Assembly (NCBI RefSeq): GCF_900105305.1
Contig: NZ_LT629765.1
Location: 992,001 to 1,056,000, forward strand
DNA length: 64,000 nucleotides
Source of the DNA: Corynebacterium timonense
Lineage (GTDB): Bacteria; Actinomycetota; Actinomycetes; Mycobacteriales; Mycobacteriaceae
Direction: 5' to 3'
Part shown: one piece after another, positions 54,167 through 64,000 of the stretch
Layout of the letters: every line of letters begins with the position of its first letter
Numbering within the stretch: position 1 is the stretch's first letter
The notes under the pieces: generated by a model
Database searches by the model: none
Seen by the model: the letters and a program-made list of their open reading frames with translations, nothing else
What the model was told of the DNA's origin: nothing
Position numbers and translations under genes: made by a program

Positions 54167-55996
54167 ATGCCGAACGCGACGCCCCCAGAGTTGAACGCCG
54201 AGGTGCGCCGCCAGCTCGCTGTCTTGGAGCAGGAGCACGCTAAGACGGAAAGGCTCATCGCCCGCCTGCGTCACCAGCTCGCTTCGGAGCTAGCGGAGCC
54301 ACCACAGTCGGCGGCGCCTAACCCCGCAGCGGCCCCCGCCCCCACGCCTGCTCCCCAGCTCCGTCGCCTTTCCGCCGAGCAGCGCGCGGTGCGCACCGTC
54401 GCCGTGCTCGGCACCGCGATCACGCTCACTGGCGTCATCTTGGCAGTGGTGTGGGCGTACCAGAACGACTACCTGGGGACGGTCGGGATTTCCGTGCTCG
54501 GCGCGGTGGTGTCTGTGGGGCTCGCAGCGGGGGGCGTAGTAACGCAACAGCGGCGCGGCCCGTCCGTGGGCGTCAGCGCCCTTTACGGCACGTCCTTCCT
54601 CACGGCAATCGCTGTGCTCTTCTACTCGAGCTCCACCATCTCCTCGCTCACCTCTCCGACCCCGACCGCGGTTGCCCACCTCGTGATCTGGCTGGCGTTT
54701 CTCGCTCTCGCGGTACTTCAACGCAGCTCCGTGCTTGTCAACGTCATGCTCGTCGCCTTCGTCTTTTACCACTTTCCCTTCCACGTCGCCGACATGGCGG
54801 CGTCTCTCCTCGCCTTCGCCGCGCCCCTGAGCGTGCTGAGCGTGGATGCGTGGCGCCGCCCGTTCGCGAAAGCAACGCCGGCCTTCGGCTCGGCAGCAGC
54901 CACCGCGGCCGTCGTGTTTTCGTTGTGGACCTCCACGAACAACGGCGACGAGACCGCCCTCTACGGTGCCCTCGGTATCGCCATCACGGTGGTCGTGGTC
55001 GCCCTCATCGCGCTGCGCCCGGCGTGGTCGATCAACCCCGCCTCCCAGCTGCTTGCGCTGGTGCTCTTCCCGTTGATTGGCTTCGCTAGCGCCCAGTTCA
55101 CCGTCCACTCTGCAGCCCTTGTCTGGTTTCCCGTCATCGGTGCAGCCGCTGCCGCTGCCCTGACGCTTCGCCGCCCGCCCGCTGGCCACTGGTGGATCGG
55201 CCTGGTCCCCATCGGGTTCGCGGCCGCGATCTACCTCCACAACGCCCTCGACGGCGCCATCTCGCTCTCGGTGAGCACCCCTTTGATGCTCGCCTACGTC
55301 GCTGTCTTCTTCGGCCTCGGACTCCTCGCGCGAACGATACGCCCCGCTGTACGGCCCTCACCCGGCGCACTTTCAGCGATGTGTATCTCGTGGGTTCTGG
55401 TGTTCCTCGTCATCATGGGGATCCCGGCGTCTCCCCTCCCGCCGGCACTGACAACCACCGCGCTCAACGACGCCGGCATTACCGCGGTCTTTCTCGCTGC
55501 TTGCGCCTATCACCGTGGCCTCTTCCGCCGCCTTGACTCGGTAGCCCGCGTCGTGTGCGGCGCCGCCGTGGCTCTGTTGACCCTCAACGTCATCGTGTGG
55601 CCCATCATGGCCCTCGTCGCCGCTGTTCCCGGCGCCGACCACCGTCTCGGCTTCTGGGTCGGGCAGGCGGCCGCGTCGATCGCGTGGATCCTCGCGGCCT
55701 CGGCGCTTCTCCTTGTGCCCCGCGCGCGCACCCTTGGCGCGGGCACCGCCGGGCTCGCGGCCGCCGTGGCCATCGCAGCCGCTTTCAAGCTCGTGCTCTT
55801 TGACCTCCGCGCGAGCAGCGAGCCGACGCGCGTCGTCGTCTTCCTGCTCTGCGGCGCGATCCTGCTGGCCGTCGCCGTGGCGCGGTCGCGAGGCTCCCAC
55901 GATGAACCGGGCACCCACGCCGACCGCGATGGCGACGACGGGGCCGAAACTAGCGCCGCGGCTAGCCCAGAATCTCCCGCAGGAACTGGCCGGTAA
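54167..55996 (+). CDS. DUF2339-type polytopic membrane protein
   Basis: The 609-residue protein begins with a coiled-coil segment (about residues 8-42) and a Pro/Ala linker, then has roughly 16-18 membrane helices. The arrangement matches the DUF2339 family of large uncharacterised membrane proteins. A hydrophilic acidic tail ends the protein. No transport motif is visible. It is 90 bp downstream of the response regulator. The last 35 bases overlap the 3' end of uvrA on the other strand. Confidence 0.75.
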   Translation: MPNATPPELNAEVRRQLAVLEQEHAKTERLIARLRHQLASELAEPPQSAAPNPAAAPAPTPAPQLRRLSAEQRAVRTVAVLGTAITLTGVILAVVWAYQNDYLGTVGISVLGAVVSVGLAAGGVVTQQRRGPSVGVSALYGTSFLTAIAVLFYSSSTISSLTSPTPTAVAHLVIWLAFLALAVLQRSSVLVNVMLVAFVFYHFPFHVADMAASLLAFAAPLSVLSVDAWRRPFAKATPAFGSAAATAAVVFSLWTSTNNGDETALYGALGIAITVVVVALIALRPAWSINPASQLLALVLFPLIGFASAQFTVHSAALVWFPVIGAAAAAALTLRRPPAGHWWIGLVPIGFAAAIYLHNALDGAISLSVSTPLMLAYVAVFFGLGLLARTIRPAVRPSPGALSAMCISWVLVFLVIMGIPASPLPPALTTTALNDAGITAVFLAACAYHRGLFRRLDSVARVVCGAAVALLTLNVIVWPIMALVAAVPGADHRLGFWVGQAAASIAWILAASALLLVPRARTLGAGTAGLAAAVAIAAAFKLVLFDLRASSEPTRVVVFLLCGAILLAVAVARSRGSHDEPGTHADRDGDDGAETSAAASPESPAGTGR

Positions 55997-58814
55997 AGGA
56001 GCCATCCGTGCGGGCGACGTCCTCCGGGGTGCCCTGCGCGACGACGGTGCCGCCGCCCGACCCGCCTTCCGGGCCCATGTCGATAACCCAGTCAGCAGAC
56101 TTGATCACGTCGAGGTTGTGCTCGATGACGAGCACGGAGTTGCCCTTCTCTACCAGGCCGTTGAGCACGAGCATGAGCTTGCGGATGTCCTCGAAGTGCA
56201 GCCCAGTCGTCGGCTCGTCGAGGATGTAGATGGTCCGCCCGTTCGAGCGCTTTTGCAGCTCGGCTGCGAGCTTGACGCGTTGGGCCTCCCCTCCAGAGAG
56301 CGTGGTCGCGGACTGGCCGAGGCGAACGTAGCCGAGCCCGACGTCGACAAGCGTGCTCAAGTACCGGTGGATCGACGTGATGGGCTCGAAGAACTCGGCT
56401 GCCTCCGAGATCGGCATGTCAAGGACCTCGGCGATGTTCTTGCCCTTGTAACGCACCTCCAAGGTCTCCCGGTTATAGCGCGCGCCGTTGCAGACCTCGC
56501 AGGGCACATAGACGTCGGGCAGGAAGTTCATTTCAATCTTGATCGTGCCGTCGCCCCGGCAGGCTTCGCAGCGCCCGCCCTTGACGTTGAACGAAAAGCG
56601 CCCGGCCTTGTACCCGCGCACCTTCGCTTCCTGTGTCTCGGCGAACAGGTTCCGGATCTTGTCAAAGACGCCGGTGTAGGTCGCCGGGTTGGAGCGGGGC
56701 GTGCGTCCGATCGGCGACTGGTCCACCTGCACCAACTTGTCCAAGTGCTCGAGGCCCCCGACCTTCTTCACGCGCCCCGGCACCTGGCGCGCGCCGTTGA
56801 GGCGGTTCTGCAGCGTCTTGGCCAGGATCTCGTTCACCATGGTCGACTTGCCCGAGCCGGACACGCCGGTCACCGTGACCAGAACTCCCAGGGGGATGTC
56901 AACGCTGACGTTGTTGAGGTTGTTCTCGCGCGCACCCTCGATACTGAGTACGCGCTCGGAGTCCACCGGGCGGCGCGTTTCGGGGACCGCGATCTCCTTG
57001 CGTCCCGCCAGGTAGTCGCCGGTAAGAGAGTTCTCCGCTTCGAGGATCCCGGCGGGCTCGCCCTGGTAGACGATCTCGCCGCCGTACTCGCCGGCCAGCG
57101 GGCCGACGTCCACCATCCAGTCCGCAGCCTTGATGGTGTCCTCGTCGTGCTCCACCACGACGAGGGTGTTGCCCAGGTCGCGCAACTTCTTCAGAGTGGC
57201 GATGAGGCGCTGGTTGTCACGCTGGTGCAGCCCGATGGAAGGCTCGTCGAGCACGTAGAGCACCCCGGCGAGGCCGGAGCCGATCTGCGTCGCCAGGCGA
57301 ATGCGCTGCGCCTCCCCGCCGGACAGCGTCCCGGCGGAACGCGAGAGCGTGAGGTAATTCAGGCCGACGTCGAGGAGGAAGCGCAGGCGGGCCTGGATCT
57401 CGCGCAGCACGGCGCCGGCGATCATCTCTTCGCGGTAACCGAGCACGAGGTTGTCGAGGTACTCGGACGCGTCCTCCACGGAAAGCTCGGTGAGCCCGGC
57501 GATGGACTTCTCTCCGTGCGTGGTTGACGCCAGCCGCACCGCGAGGATTGCGGGCTTGAGGCGCGAGCCCTCGCACGTCGGGCACGGGATCTCGCGGGTG
57601 TACGCAAGCAGACGCTCCTTCTGCGCGTCGGACTCCGCCTGCTCCATCTTGCGCTCGAGGTAACCGATCACGCCCTCGTACGCGGCGTCGAACGTACGCT
57701 GGCGGCCGTAGCGGTTCTTGTAGCGCACATTCACCTTCGTTTTCGACCCCCTGACCAAGTGTTTTTGCTGTGTCTTGGTCAGCGATGAGAAGGGTGCGTG
57801 GGCATCAAAGCCCTCCTCCGCCGCGAGTGCCTCGATGAGCTTAACAAAGTAGCGCTTGTTCGGGCTCGAGTTCCAGGGCTGGAACGCGTCGACCGCCGGG
57901 GCGTCCGGGTCGGGGATGACCAGCTCGGTGTCGATTTCCGTGCGCACGCCGAGGCCGTCGCAGGCGGGGCAGGCGCCGAAGGGCGAGTTGAAGGAGAAGG
58001 CGCGCGGCTCGTACTCCTCCACGCCGAGGGGGTGCCCGTTGGGGCACGCCATCTTCTCGGAGAACGTTCGGGTGCGCGCCGGGTCGTCGGCGTCGAGGTC
58101 GACAAACTCGAAACCTACGAGGCCGTCGGCGAGCTTCAACGCGGTCTCGACAGAGTCGGTGAGGCGCTGCTTCTGGCTCTCCTTGACCTGAAGCCGGTCC
58201 ACGACAACGTCGATCGTGTGCTTGACCTGCTTTTCAAGCGTGGGGGGCTGCGAAAGCTGGTAGGTCTCCCCGTCGACGGTCACGCGGGAGTAGCCCTGCG
58301 CCGCGAGGTCCGAAAACAGGTCCGCGAACTCTCCCTTACGCCCCCGCACCACGGGAGCGAGCACTTGGAACTTCGTACGCTCCTCGTACTCCATGACCTG
58401 GTCGACGATCTGCTGCGGGGTCTGGCGCTCGATCACCGCGTCGCACACGGGGCAGTGCGGCGTGCCGGCGCGGGAGTAGAGCAGGCGCAGGTAGTCGTAG
58501 ATCTCCGTGATGGTACCCACCGTCGAGCGAGGGTTGCGGTTGGTCGACTTCTGGTCGATGGACACCGCGGGGGATAACCCGTCGATGTAGTCGACGTCCG
58601 GCTTGTCCATCTGCCCGAGGAACATGCGCGCGTACGAGGAAAGGGACTCGACGTAGCGGCGCTGCCCCTCGGCGAAGATGGTGTCGAAGGCGAGGGAGGA
58701 TTTGCCCGACCCGGACAGGCCGGTGAACACGACCATCGCGTCGCGGGGCAGCTCCACGTCCACGCCCTTGAGGTTGTGTTCGCGCGCGCCGCGCACAGTG
58801 AGCCGATCAGCCAC
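55962..58814 (-). CDS. uvrA: Excinuclease ABC subunit A
   Basis: UvrA is the damage-recognising ATPase of nucleotide excision repair. It has two ABC modules with [14 protein letters not shown] and [13 protein letters not shown], signatures [13 protein letters not shown] and [13 protein letters not shown], and zinc modules including CPVC and C-EACRGDG. Length is 950. GTG 58814 ([15 protein letters not shown]) is preferred; the frame runs 57 codons further upstream, where the MBL-fold gene starts on the other strand. A GGAGG lies 12 nt before the GTG. Confidence 0.96.
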   Translation of the reverse strand: MADRLTVRGAREHNLKGVDVELPRDAMVVFTGLSGSGKSSLAFDTIFAEGQRRYVESLSSYARMFLGQMDKPDVDYIDGLSPAVSIDQKSTNRNPRSTVGTITEIYDYLRLLYSRAGTPHCPVCDAVIERQTPQQIVDQVMEYEERTKFQVLAPVVRGRKGEFADLFSDLAAQGYSRVTVDGETYQLSQPPTLEKQVKHTIDVVVDRLQVKESQKQRLTDSVETALKLADGLVGFEFVDLDADDPARTRTFSEKMACPNGHPLGVEEYEPRAFSFNSPFGACPACDGLGVRTEIDTELVIPDPDAPAVDAFQPWNSSPNKRYFVKLIEALAAEEGFDAHAPFSSLTKTQQKHLVRGSKTKVNVRYKNRYGRQRTFDAAYEGVIGYLERKMEQAESDAQKERLLAYTREIPCPTCEGSRLKPAILAVRLASTTHGEKSIAGLTELSVEDASEYLDNLVLGYREEMIAGAVLREIQARLRFLLDVGLNYLTLSRSAGTLSGGEAQRIRLATQIGSGLAGVLYVLDEPSIGLHQRDNQRLIATLKKLRDLGNTLVVVEHDEDTIKAADWMVDVGPLAGEYGGEIVYQGEPAGILEAENSLTGDYLAGRKEIAVPETRRPVDSERVLSIEGARENNLNNVSVDIPLGVLVTVTGVSGSGKSTMVNEILAKTLQNRLNGARQVPGRVKKVGGLEHLDKLVQVDQSPIGRTPRSNPATYTGVFDKIRNLFAETQEAKVRGYKAGRFSFNVKGGRCEACRGDGTIKIEMNFLPDVYVPCEVCNGARYNRETLEVRYKGKNIAEVLDMPISEAAEFFEPITSIHRYLSTLVDVGLGYVRLGQSATTLSGGEAQRVKLAAELQKRSNGRTIYILDEPTTGLHFEDIRKLMLVLNGLVEKGNSVLVIEHNLDVIKSADWVIDMGPEGGSGGGTVVAQGTPEDVARTDGSFTGQFLREILG

Positions 58815-58932
58815 GTTTGTTTCCGTCCTCCGCTTCGCTCTCCCAAATTTTCCGGCCACGTCACCGGCCGGTAACGAACTTACCAACGCGCGTGACGGCC
58901 CGGGTATTTCAGCGACGGCTACGCTGGCAGCC

Positions 58933-59535
58933 ATGATCTCGAACTTGAGCCTGCACAGCATCTCCGTTTCCGAGATGGACAACAACTGCTACCTGCTCGC
59001 ATCCGAGGGCAAGGGCCTGCTTATCGACGCCGCCGCAGACGCCCCGGCCCTCCTCCGCATGGCCACCAACGCCGGCGTGGAGGTCACCGACGTCCTCACC
59101 ACGCACCGCCACCACGACCACGTCGGCGCGCTGACGGACGTGCTCGAGGCCACCGGTGCGACGCACTGGGCGTCGTACCTCGACGCACCCGCAGTGCCCG
59201 CTCTCGTGGACAGGGAGCTGCACGAGGGCGACACCGTGGATTTCGCTGGCCACGCCTTCCCCGTCCACATCCTGCGGGGCCACACCCCGGGCGGGGTGTG
59301 CCTTGTCGCCGAGATTGACGGCGTGATCAACCTTTTTATTGGCGATTCCCTCTTCCCCGGCGGTCTGGGCAAGACGGACTCGGAAGGTTCCTTCGTGCGT
59401 CTGTTCCGGGACGTCACCACCAGGATTTTTGACACCTACCCCGACAGCGCCATCGTCCGCCCGGGCCACGGGGAGCCCACGACGCTCGGGGAAGAACGCC
59501 CGAAACTCGGCGAGTGGTGGGAGCGGCGCTGGTAG
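58933..59535 (+). CDS. MBL-fold metallohydrolase (glyoxalase II-like)
   Basis: The 200-residue enzyme has the metal motif THRHHDH (H58-x-H60-x-D62-H63), GHTPGGVCL containing the next His, a bridging Asp in IGDSLFPGG and the final His in RPGHGE. This is the small hydroxyacylglutathione hydrolase-like subfamily common next to uvrA in actinobacteria. The substrate is unknown. ATG 58933 is divergent from uvrA with 118 bp between them. Confidence 0.9.
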   Translation: MISNLSLHSISVSEMDNNCYLLASEGKGLLIDAAADAPALLRMATNAGVEVTDVLTTHRHHDHVGALTDVLEATGATHWASYLDAPAVPALVDRELHEGDTVDFAGHAFPVHILRGHTPGGVCLVAEIDGVINLFIGDSLFPGGLGKTDSEGSFVRLFRDVTTRIFDTYPDSAIVRPGHGEPTTLGEERPKLGEWWERRW

Positions 59536-59626
59536 CAGCGCGGCAAAAAATCGTGGCACGCTCTCCCCACATCTGGCTAGAGTGGAAAGAGAACATCCGA
59601 TAGGTAAAAGAAAAGGAATCTGACTG

Positions 59627-60589
59627 ATGATCCGCAAGTTTGCACGGCCTATGCTCGCGTCGGTGTACGTCGCCGACGGTGTGGGGATTCTTCTCAACCC
59701 CTCTGCTCACCGCGATAACGCGCAGACGGTGCTGAAGAAGGTCCGTTCCGCGGTGCCGAGCAATGTCCGTGCCTTCGTCCCCTCCGACCCGAACACCGCG
59801 GCCCTAACGGTGGGTGGCGTTAAGGCCGGCGCTGGCACCCTCTTCGCCCTGGGCAAGCTCCCGCGGACGTCGGCCGCTCTGCTGGCCGCGACCGCGGTTC
59901 CCTCCCTGCTGGGCCGCAATGCTTTCTGGGAGGCGGACGACGAGCAGGAGAAGGCACGCCGCCGGACCGGCGCCCTGACCGACGTCGCGCTGCTTGGCGG
60001 CGTTCTCATCGCCACCGTTGACACCGATGGCAAGCCGAACCTTCAGTGGCGCGCCCAGAACGCCGCCAAGCAGGCGAAGAAGAACGTGCAGCAGGCCCTG
60101 CCGACCCAGTCCGAGACCGAATCGGCCCTGAGCAAGGCCGGCGACTGGATCTCCGACCGAGCCGACCAGGTTACCTCGTACGTGGACGAGAACAAGGACG
60201 ACTGGAAGGAGACGGCTTCCACCCTCTTCCAGGACGCCAAGGAGCAGACCTCGAACTTCGTTGACAAGGCGACTGACCAGGCCGAAAGCCTCTACAAGGA
60301 GCTGCAGCCGGAGAAGAAGGTCAACGCCCTCGTGAGCAACCTGCAGGACACCCTCGATGACATTCAGCCCGGCCCGGTGGACAAGCTGAAGGCCAAGCGT
60401 AAGGTGAACAAGGCGACCTCCAAGTTCAAAGGCCGCGCCCAGGATGCCGTCGATACGCTGCAAGACGCGTTCGACAACCTCGACGCCGCCCCCTCCAAGC
60501 GCCAGCAGCGCAAGTGGAAGAAGAAGGCGAAGCAGGCCGAGAAGGACGCTCAGAAGGCCGTGAAGAAGGCCCAGAAGAAGCTGAGCTAA
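59627..60589 (+). CDS. DoxX-like membrane protein with long lysine-rich helical tail
   Basis: The first 140 residues carry about four hydrophobic segments in a DoxX-like arrangement (RPMLASVYVADGVGILL, GAGTLFALGKLPR, GALTDVALLGGVLIA). The remaining 180 residues are a hydrophilic helical tail rich in Lys, Asp and Gln that ends QKAVKKAQKKLS. Tail length and charge are unusual for DoxX proteins and suggest binding to an acidic partner or to nucleic acid (inference). AAGGAA lies about 7 nt before ATG 59627. A large hairpin follows. Confidence 0.75.
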   Translation: MIRKFARPMLASVYVADGVGILLNPSAHRDNAQTVLKKVRSAVPSNVRAFVPSDPNTAALTVGGVKAGAGTLFALGKLPRTSAALLAATAVPSLLGRNAFWEADDEQEKARRRTGALTDVALLGGVLIATVDTDGKPNLQWRAQNAAKQAKKNVQQALPTQSETESALSKAGDWISDRADQVTSYVDENKDDWKETASTLFQDAKEQTSNFVDKATDQAESLYKELQPEKKVNALVSNLQDTLDDIQPGPVDKLKAKRKVNKATSKFKGRAQDAVDTLQDAFDNLDAAPSKRQQRKWKKKAKQAEKDAQKAVKKAQKKLS

Positions 60590-60606
60590 ACCTCTCACAC
60601 GCCGCG

Positions 60607-60641
60607 CACCCCGCCTCCCTCGCCGTGAGGGCGGCGGGGTG
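60607..60641. terminator. Hairpin after the DoxX-like gene
   Basis: CACCCCGCCTCCCTC (60607-60621) pairs with GAGGGCGGCGGGGTG (60627-60641), one mismatch, loop of five. No T-run follows, as with many actinobacterial terminators. Confidence 0.6.
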
Positions 60642-60707
60642 TCGTGCTGCTAGGATCATCCCTCCCCCAGCAAAACACCCGGAGCACAACCAGGAGGTGT
60701 GCGGGTA

Positions 60708-62906
60708 GTGAACCCGACCGACCCCAACGCGCGAAAGCACGAGCAGGCTTACGCGGACAGGCTCTTTGAACACCTGGACGCGGAGGTCGCCGAGGCGCGG
60801 GCGAAGCTCGAGGCCGTGCAGGCCGACGTCGACCCCGACAACCCCGACGCGGACGCGCTTGTGCGCCGTGAGACCGAATATCACGGCCTCAACGCCAAGC
60901 TCGACGATCTCGCGGTCGCCGAGATCGGGCTCGTCTTCGGGCGCATGGATGTGGCGGACGACGACGCCGAGAACCCCGTCCCGGGCGAGCCGCGGCTGGA
61001 CCGGCGCTACATCGGGCGCATGTGGATCGACGACCGCCGCGACCACTATCGCACCCTCCTGCTGGACTGGCGCGCCCCCATGGCGCGGCCCTACTACCTC
61101 GCGACAACCGCCCACCCGGAAGGCGTGACCACGCGGCGCAACATCAGGATGCGGGGGCGCACGGTAACGGCGGTGGACGACGAAACTCTCTCCGGCGACG
61201 CCCCCGCCGGGCCCGGAGCCCACGTGGGCAACGAGGCCGCGTTGCGCGAGGCGATGAACAAGGCGCGCACCGGGCACATGCAGTCCATTGTGGAGACCAT
61301 CCAGCGCGAGCAGGACGAGATCATTCGCGACGACACCCGCGGCGTGCTCGTGGTGCAGGGCGGACCGGGCACAGGTAAGACCGCAGTGGCCCTGCACCGC
61401 GCGGCGTACCTCCTGTACACGTGGCGGAAGCAGCTCTCGCGCACCGGCGTCCTCATCATCGGCCCGAACGCGACGTTTTTGGACTACATCTCTCGGGTCC
61501 TGCCGGAGCTCGGTGAGACCGGCGTGGTGCTCACCACGGCCGCCGAGCTTGTCCCGGGGTTCCGTCCGACCCGCACCGAGGAGCCGCTCGCAGCGCGCGA
61601 GGTGAAAGGCTCCGAGGAGATGGCCACCATTCTCAAACGCGCCGTGCAGCGCTACCAGTCCGTGCCAGACGCCCCAGTCGAGGTCACTGTCGGCTCGGTT
61701 GTCATCGCCGCCACGCCCGCGATGGTCAAGGCGGCGCGCACCCGGGCGCGCCGATCGCGCAGGCCGCACAACGCGGCCCGGGAGGTCTTCGCCGAGACCC
61801 TCACCCAGTCCCTAGCCGAGGCGTTGGCACAGCGCATCGGCGAAGACCCGCTCGGCGGCGCCAATTTGCTGTCCACGGCGGACGTTGACCAGCTTCACGA
61901 CGACCTCGCGGACGAGCCCCAGGTCGCCCAGCTTATCGACGCCTTCTTTCCCGCCCTGGACCCCACGGACGTCCTGGAGGGGCTTTTGAGCTCGCGCGCG
62001 GTCATCGACGACGTCGCGAGCGACTACGACGACTACACCCGCGACGCTCTCTTCCGGCCGGCCGGCTCAGGCTTCGCGCCCTCGGACACGGCGCTCATCG
62101 ACGAGCTCACCGAGCTCATCGGCCGCCCCGACGCGGAGGAGGAACGCGAGAGGGAACGCCAGGAGTGGCGCCAACGCGTGGCCGAGGCCGAAGACGCGCT
62201 GGACGTCCTCGCCTCCTCGGAGGCGACCGACAATGACGACGACCAGTTCGAGGCCGAGATCCTTTCTGCCCGCGACGTCATCGACGCGGAGGCGTTGGCG
62301 CAGCGCCAACGCGAAACCGACGTACGCTCGACCGCGCAGCGGGCCCGCGCCGACGCGTCGTGGGCCTACGGCCACGTCATCGTCGACGAAGCGCAAGAGC
62401 TGTCCCCGATGGAATGGCGCATGGTGTTTCACCGCAGCCCGTCTCGCTGGATGACGCTTGTCGGCGACACCGCGCAGACATCCGCGCCGGCCGGCACCGA
62501 CGACTGGGCTGCTGCGTTGGACCCTTATGTCGGCGGGCGCTTCCGCACCCACACGCTGACGGTGAACTACCGCACCCCGGTGGAAATCATGGAGGTCGCC
62601 AACGCCGTGCTTGCCGCGATCGACCCGGCCGCGAGGCCGGCGACGGCGATCCGGTCGACCGCGCAGCCGGTCGTTTTTCTGCCCGCGGGCACCGACCCGG
62701 CCAACGTGGTGCCGGAGGGCCCCGGCACCACCGCGGTGATCACTGCGCACAACGTCACGCAGCACAAAGGCCTCGAGTACGACCACGTCGTGGTGGTCGA
62801 GCCCGAGGCCATCGTGGAGGCCTCGCCGCAGGGCTGGCAGGACCTCTACGTCGCCGTCACCCGCGCCACGCAGACGCTGACGGTGATCGGCGAGCTACCG
62901 ATGTAG
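60708..62906 (+). CDS. helD: HelD/HelR-type RNA polymerase recycling ATPase
   Basis: This UvrD/Rep-like superfamily 1 protein (732 residues) has an N-terminal coiled coil (LFEHLDAEVAEARAKLEAV), Walker A VQGGPGTGKTAVALHRAAYLLY near residue 225, an inserted middle region, VIVDEAQELSPMEW (Walker B) near 560 and a C-terminal HKGLEYDHVVVVEP and VAVTRATQTL. That combination is typical of HelD, which removes stalled RNA polymerase in actinobacteria and can give rifampicin tolerance in some species. GTG 60708 has AGGAGG 10 nt upstream; GTG 60699 is too close to it. Confidence 0.85.
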   Translation: MNPTDPNARKHEQAYADRLFEHLDAEVAEARAKLEAVQADVDPDNPDADALVRRETEYHGLNAKLDDLAVAEIGLVFGRMDVADDDAENPVPGEPRLDRRYIGRMWIDDRRDHYRTLLLDWRAPMARPYYLATTAHPEGVTTRRNIRMRGRTVTAVDDETLSGDAPAGPGAHVGNEAALREAMNKARTGHMQSIVETIQREQDEIIRDDTRGVLVVQGGPGTGKTAVALHRAAYLLYTWRKQLSRTGVLIIGPNATFLDYISRVLPELGETGVVLTTAAELVPGFRPTRTEEPLAAREVKGSEEMATILKRAVQRYQSVPDAPVEVTVGSVVIAATPAMVKAARTRARRSRRPHNAAREVFAETLTQSLAEALAQRIGEDPLGGANLLSTADVDQLHDDLADEPQVAQLIDAFFPALDPTDVLEGLLSSRAVIDDVASDYDDYTRDALFRPAGSGFAPSDTALIDELTELIGRPDAEEERERERQEWRQRVAEAEDALDVLASSEATDNDDDQFEAEILSARDVIDAEALAQRQRETDVRSTAQRARADASWAYGHVIVDEAQELSPMEWRMVFHRSPSRWMTLVGDTAQTSAPAGTDDWAAALDPYVGGRFRTHTLTVNYRTPVEIMEVANAVLAAIDPAARPATAIRSTAQPVVFLPAGTDPANVVPEGPGTTAVITAHNVTQHKGLEYDHVVVVEPEAIVEASPQGWQDLYVAVTRATQTLTVIGELPM

Positions 62907-62908
62907 CT

Positions 62909-63352
62909 CTAGTTGACGGTGTGGACGATCATGACGTCGCAGTCGGACTGGCGGGCGACGTCGGCCGGCACGGAGCCCAACAGGCGACCAGTCAGGGAGT
63001 TGATCCCGCGGTTGCCCACGACGAGCAGGTCGGCCCTATTGTCGTTCACAATGGCCATGAGCGCCTCGACCGGGGTGCCCGGGCGGGTGGCCGTCTCCAC
63101 CTTCTCGGCGCCGGCCTTTCGGGCGTGCTCGGCGGCCGTCTCGAGGTTGGAGCGGGCCTGCTCGTCGCCGAGGATGGTCACAGAGTCCTGCCGCAGCGTC
63201 TTCGAGGCCTCATCCTCCGACTCGTAGTAGGCGGTGCCGATGATAAGGGTGGAATCAAAGGCCGCGGCGATCTTCGCCGCGCGCTCAACTGCGAGGAGCG
63301 AGGACTTCGAGCCGTCGCTGCCGACAACGATTTTTTCGTAACTGTTGGCCAT
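62909..63352 (-). CDS. Universal stress protein (UspA family)
   Basis: The 147-residue protein has the start KIVVGSDGSKSSLLAVE and the ATP-binding motif VGNRGINSLTGRLLGSVP (G-x2-G-x9-G-S/T), so it is an ATP-binding Usp. ATG 63352 is used; TTG 63358 has AAAGG at a better distance and may be the real start. It is the second of two tandem usp genes and ends 2 bp from the convergent helD stop. Confidence 0.92.
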   Translation of the reverse strand: MANSYEKIVVGSDGSKSSLLAVERAAKIAAAFDSTLIIGTAYYESEDEASKTLRQDSVTILGDEQARSNLETAAEHARKAGAEKVETATRPGTPVEALMAIVNDNRADLLVVGNRGINSLTGRLLGSVPADVARQSDCDVMIVHTVN

Positions 63353-63381
63353 GGGCAATCACTAACCTTTCATTGCATCAT

Positions 63382-63422
63382 GGGCCACATGCGCGCTCAC
63401 AGGCGCACACGCACGCTGGCCC
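63382..63422. repeat. Hairpin between the two usp genes
   Basis: GGGCCA (63382-63387) and TGGCCC (63417-63422) enclose a GC-rich loop with further imperfect pairing. It lies in the 98-bp gap. It could end the first usp transcript or shape the leader of the second; no T-run. Confidence 0.4.
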
Positions 63423-63456
63423 CTCTAAAACTGTCACCTAGTTTACCCAGATTCTG

Positions 63457-63915
63457 CTAGGCGTGACCCTGCGAACGAGTGTCCACGAGCATCACGTCGA
63501 CTGGTGCTTTCTTAGCCACGTTACCAGGGATGTTACCGAAAAAGCGGCCCGCCAACGAGCGCATTCCCTTGTTGCCCACCACCAGCAGGTCCACCCCAAA
63601 CTCCTGCGCGGCCTCCAACAGCACCTGGGCGGGCTGGCCCTCACGGGTCGTCAGCCGGACCTCCGGGGCCTCTTCCTCCTCGGCAATCTTGCGGGCGGAG
63701 TCGAGGATGTCCCTCGCCTCACTGTCGCTGACAATGTCGATCTTGGACAGCTCCGCGTTGGTGGCGTTGAGCATGGAGCCGCTCGCTGAATAGTGCGCGC
63801 AGATCACCGTCAAGGTGGCCCCGTAGACTCGGGCCAGGCTCGCGGCGACCCGCACCGCCATGAGGGAGGTCGCAGACCCGTCCGTGCCCACCGCGATTGA
63901 AGTGTAAGAGTGCAT
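63457..63915 (-). CDS. Universal stress protein (UspA family)
   Basis: The 152-residue protein begins SIAVGTDGSATSLMAVR and ends with VGNKGMRSLAGRFFGNIPGNVAKKAP, the ATP-binding pattern of Usp proteins. It is a paralogue of the adjacent gene, suggesting a local duplication. ATG 63915 follows the stop of a further minus-strand gene by 19 bp, with GGGAAGGA upstream, so the genes may form one unit. Confidence 0.92.
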   Translation of the reverse strand: MHSYTSIAVGTDGSATSLMAVRVAASLARVYGATLTVICAHYSASGSMLNATNAELSKIDIVSDSEARDILDSARKIAEEEEAPEVRLTTREGQPAQVLLEAAQEFGVDLLVVGNKGMRSLAGRFFGNIPGNVAKKAPVDVMLVDTRSQGHA

Positions 63916-63934
63916 TCTGTATGAACGTCCTTCC

Positions 63935-64000
63935 CTAGTTTCCTGTTTCTTTCATACCACGCAGCTCGCGGCGCAGATCCGCGATCTCGTCGCGCAGCCG
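63935..64000 (-). CDS. Unidentified protein, last 21 residues (cut by window edge)
   Basis: An open frame enters from the right edge and ends RLRDEIADLRRELRGMKETG-N-stop. It is a charged helix that would suit a coiled-coil C-terminus. AGGAAACTAGGGAAGG around its stop serves the next gene's start. Family not recognised from this piece. Confidence 0.6.
   Translation of the reverse strand, partial: RLRDEIADLRRELRGMKETGN

Noticed and set aside
58814..58985. N-terminal extension of uvrA
   Set aside because: The extra 57 codons overlap the start of the divergent MBL-fold gene and lack UvrA similarity.

Overview
The window looks like a chromosomal segment of a Corynebacterium species (Actinomycetota, Mycobacteriales). 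The coding DNA is GC-rich with many GTG starts. It carries the linked steA/steB cytokinesis pair, the recN-to-der block (recN, steA, steB, NUDIX, xerD, parA, scpA, scpB, rluB, cmk, der), the arg operon in the order C-J-B-D-F-R-G-H, and an rRNA operon with no tRNA in the 16S-23S spacer. These assignments rest on reading the sequence, not on database searches.

Layout. (a) 1-5,049 (+): a type I restriction-modification operon, hsdM (5'-cut by the window edge), hsdS and hsdR. (b) 5,005-5,768: a 764-bp internally deleted IS21-type element with a TGGAC target duplication, inserted exactly in front of the ancestral hsdR stop codon. (c) 5,967-9,465: a secreted glycerophosphodiesterase-like protein, an exported esterase and a methyltransferase. 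(d) 9,462-24,247 (-): one long, tightly packed housekeeping run from a TPR protein through tlyA, NAD kinase, recN, steA/steB, xerD, parA/scpA/scpB, rluB and cmk to der. (e) 24,343-25,161: a decayed IS3-family transposase. (f) 25,284-31,057 (-): the rrn operon (promoter, leader, 16S, spacer, 23S, 5S, terminator). (g) 31,192-36,086 (-): tyrS, a tiny Trm112-like gene, and an unusual set made of an XpaC-like protein, a VWA/solute-binding lipoprotein and a second anchored binding-protein-like gene. (h) 36,100-44,663 (-): the arginine operon with its own repressor gene argR and a candidate ArgR operator before argC. (i) 44,701-48,271 (-): pheT and pheS. (j) 48,532-49,490 (+): a pseudogene of an intradiol-dioxygenase-like secreted protein. 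(k) 49,487-51,610 (-): a TrmH-type rRNA methyltransferase and the infC-rpmI-rplT operon. (l) 51,938-55,996 (+): a sensor kinase, a 69-residue exported peptide, a response regulator and a large DUF2339-type membrane protein. (m) 55,962-64,000: uvrA (-), an MBL-fold hydrolase (+), a DoxX-like protein (+), a HelD-type RNA polymerase recycling ATPase (+), two tandem universal stress proteins (-) and the last 21 codons of a further gene (-).

How the genes work together: the der-to-TPR run joins chromosome segregation (ScpA/ScpB/ParA/XerD), septum function (SteA/SteB), DNA repair (RecN), nucleotide supply (Cmk, NAD kinase) and ribosome maturation (Der, RluB, TlyA). The arg genes form a complete glutamate-to-arginine route. 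The strongest candidates for something undescribed are the kinase/two-cysteine exported peptide/regulator trio at 51,938-54,077, the VWA/XpaC-like cluster downstream of argH, and the exact IS insertion that gave HsdR a new 14-residue tail.
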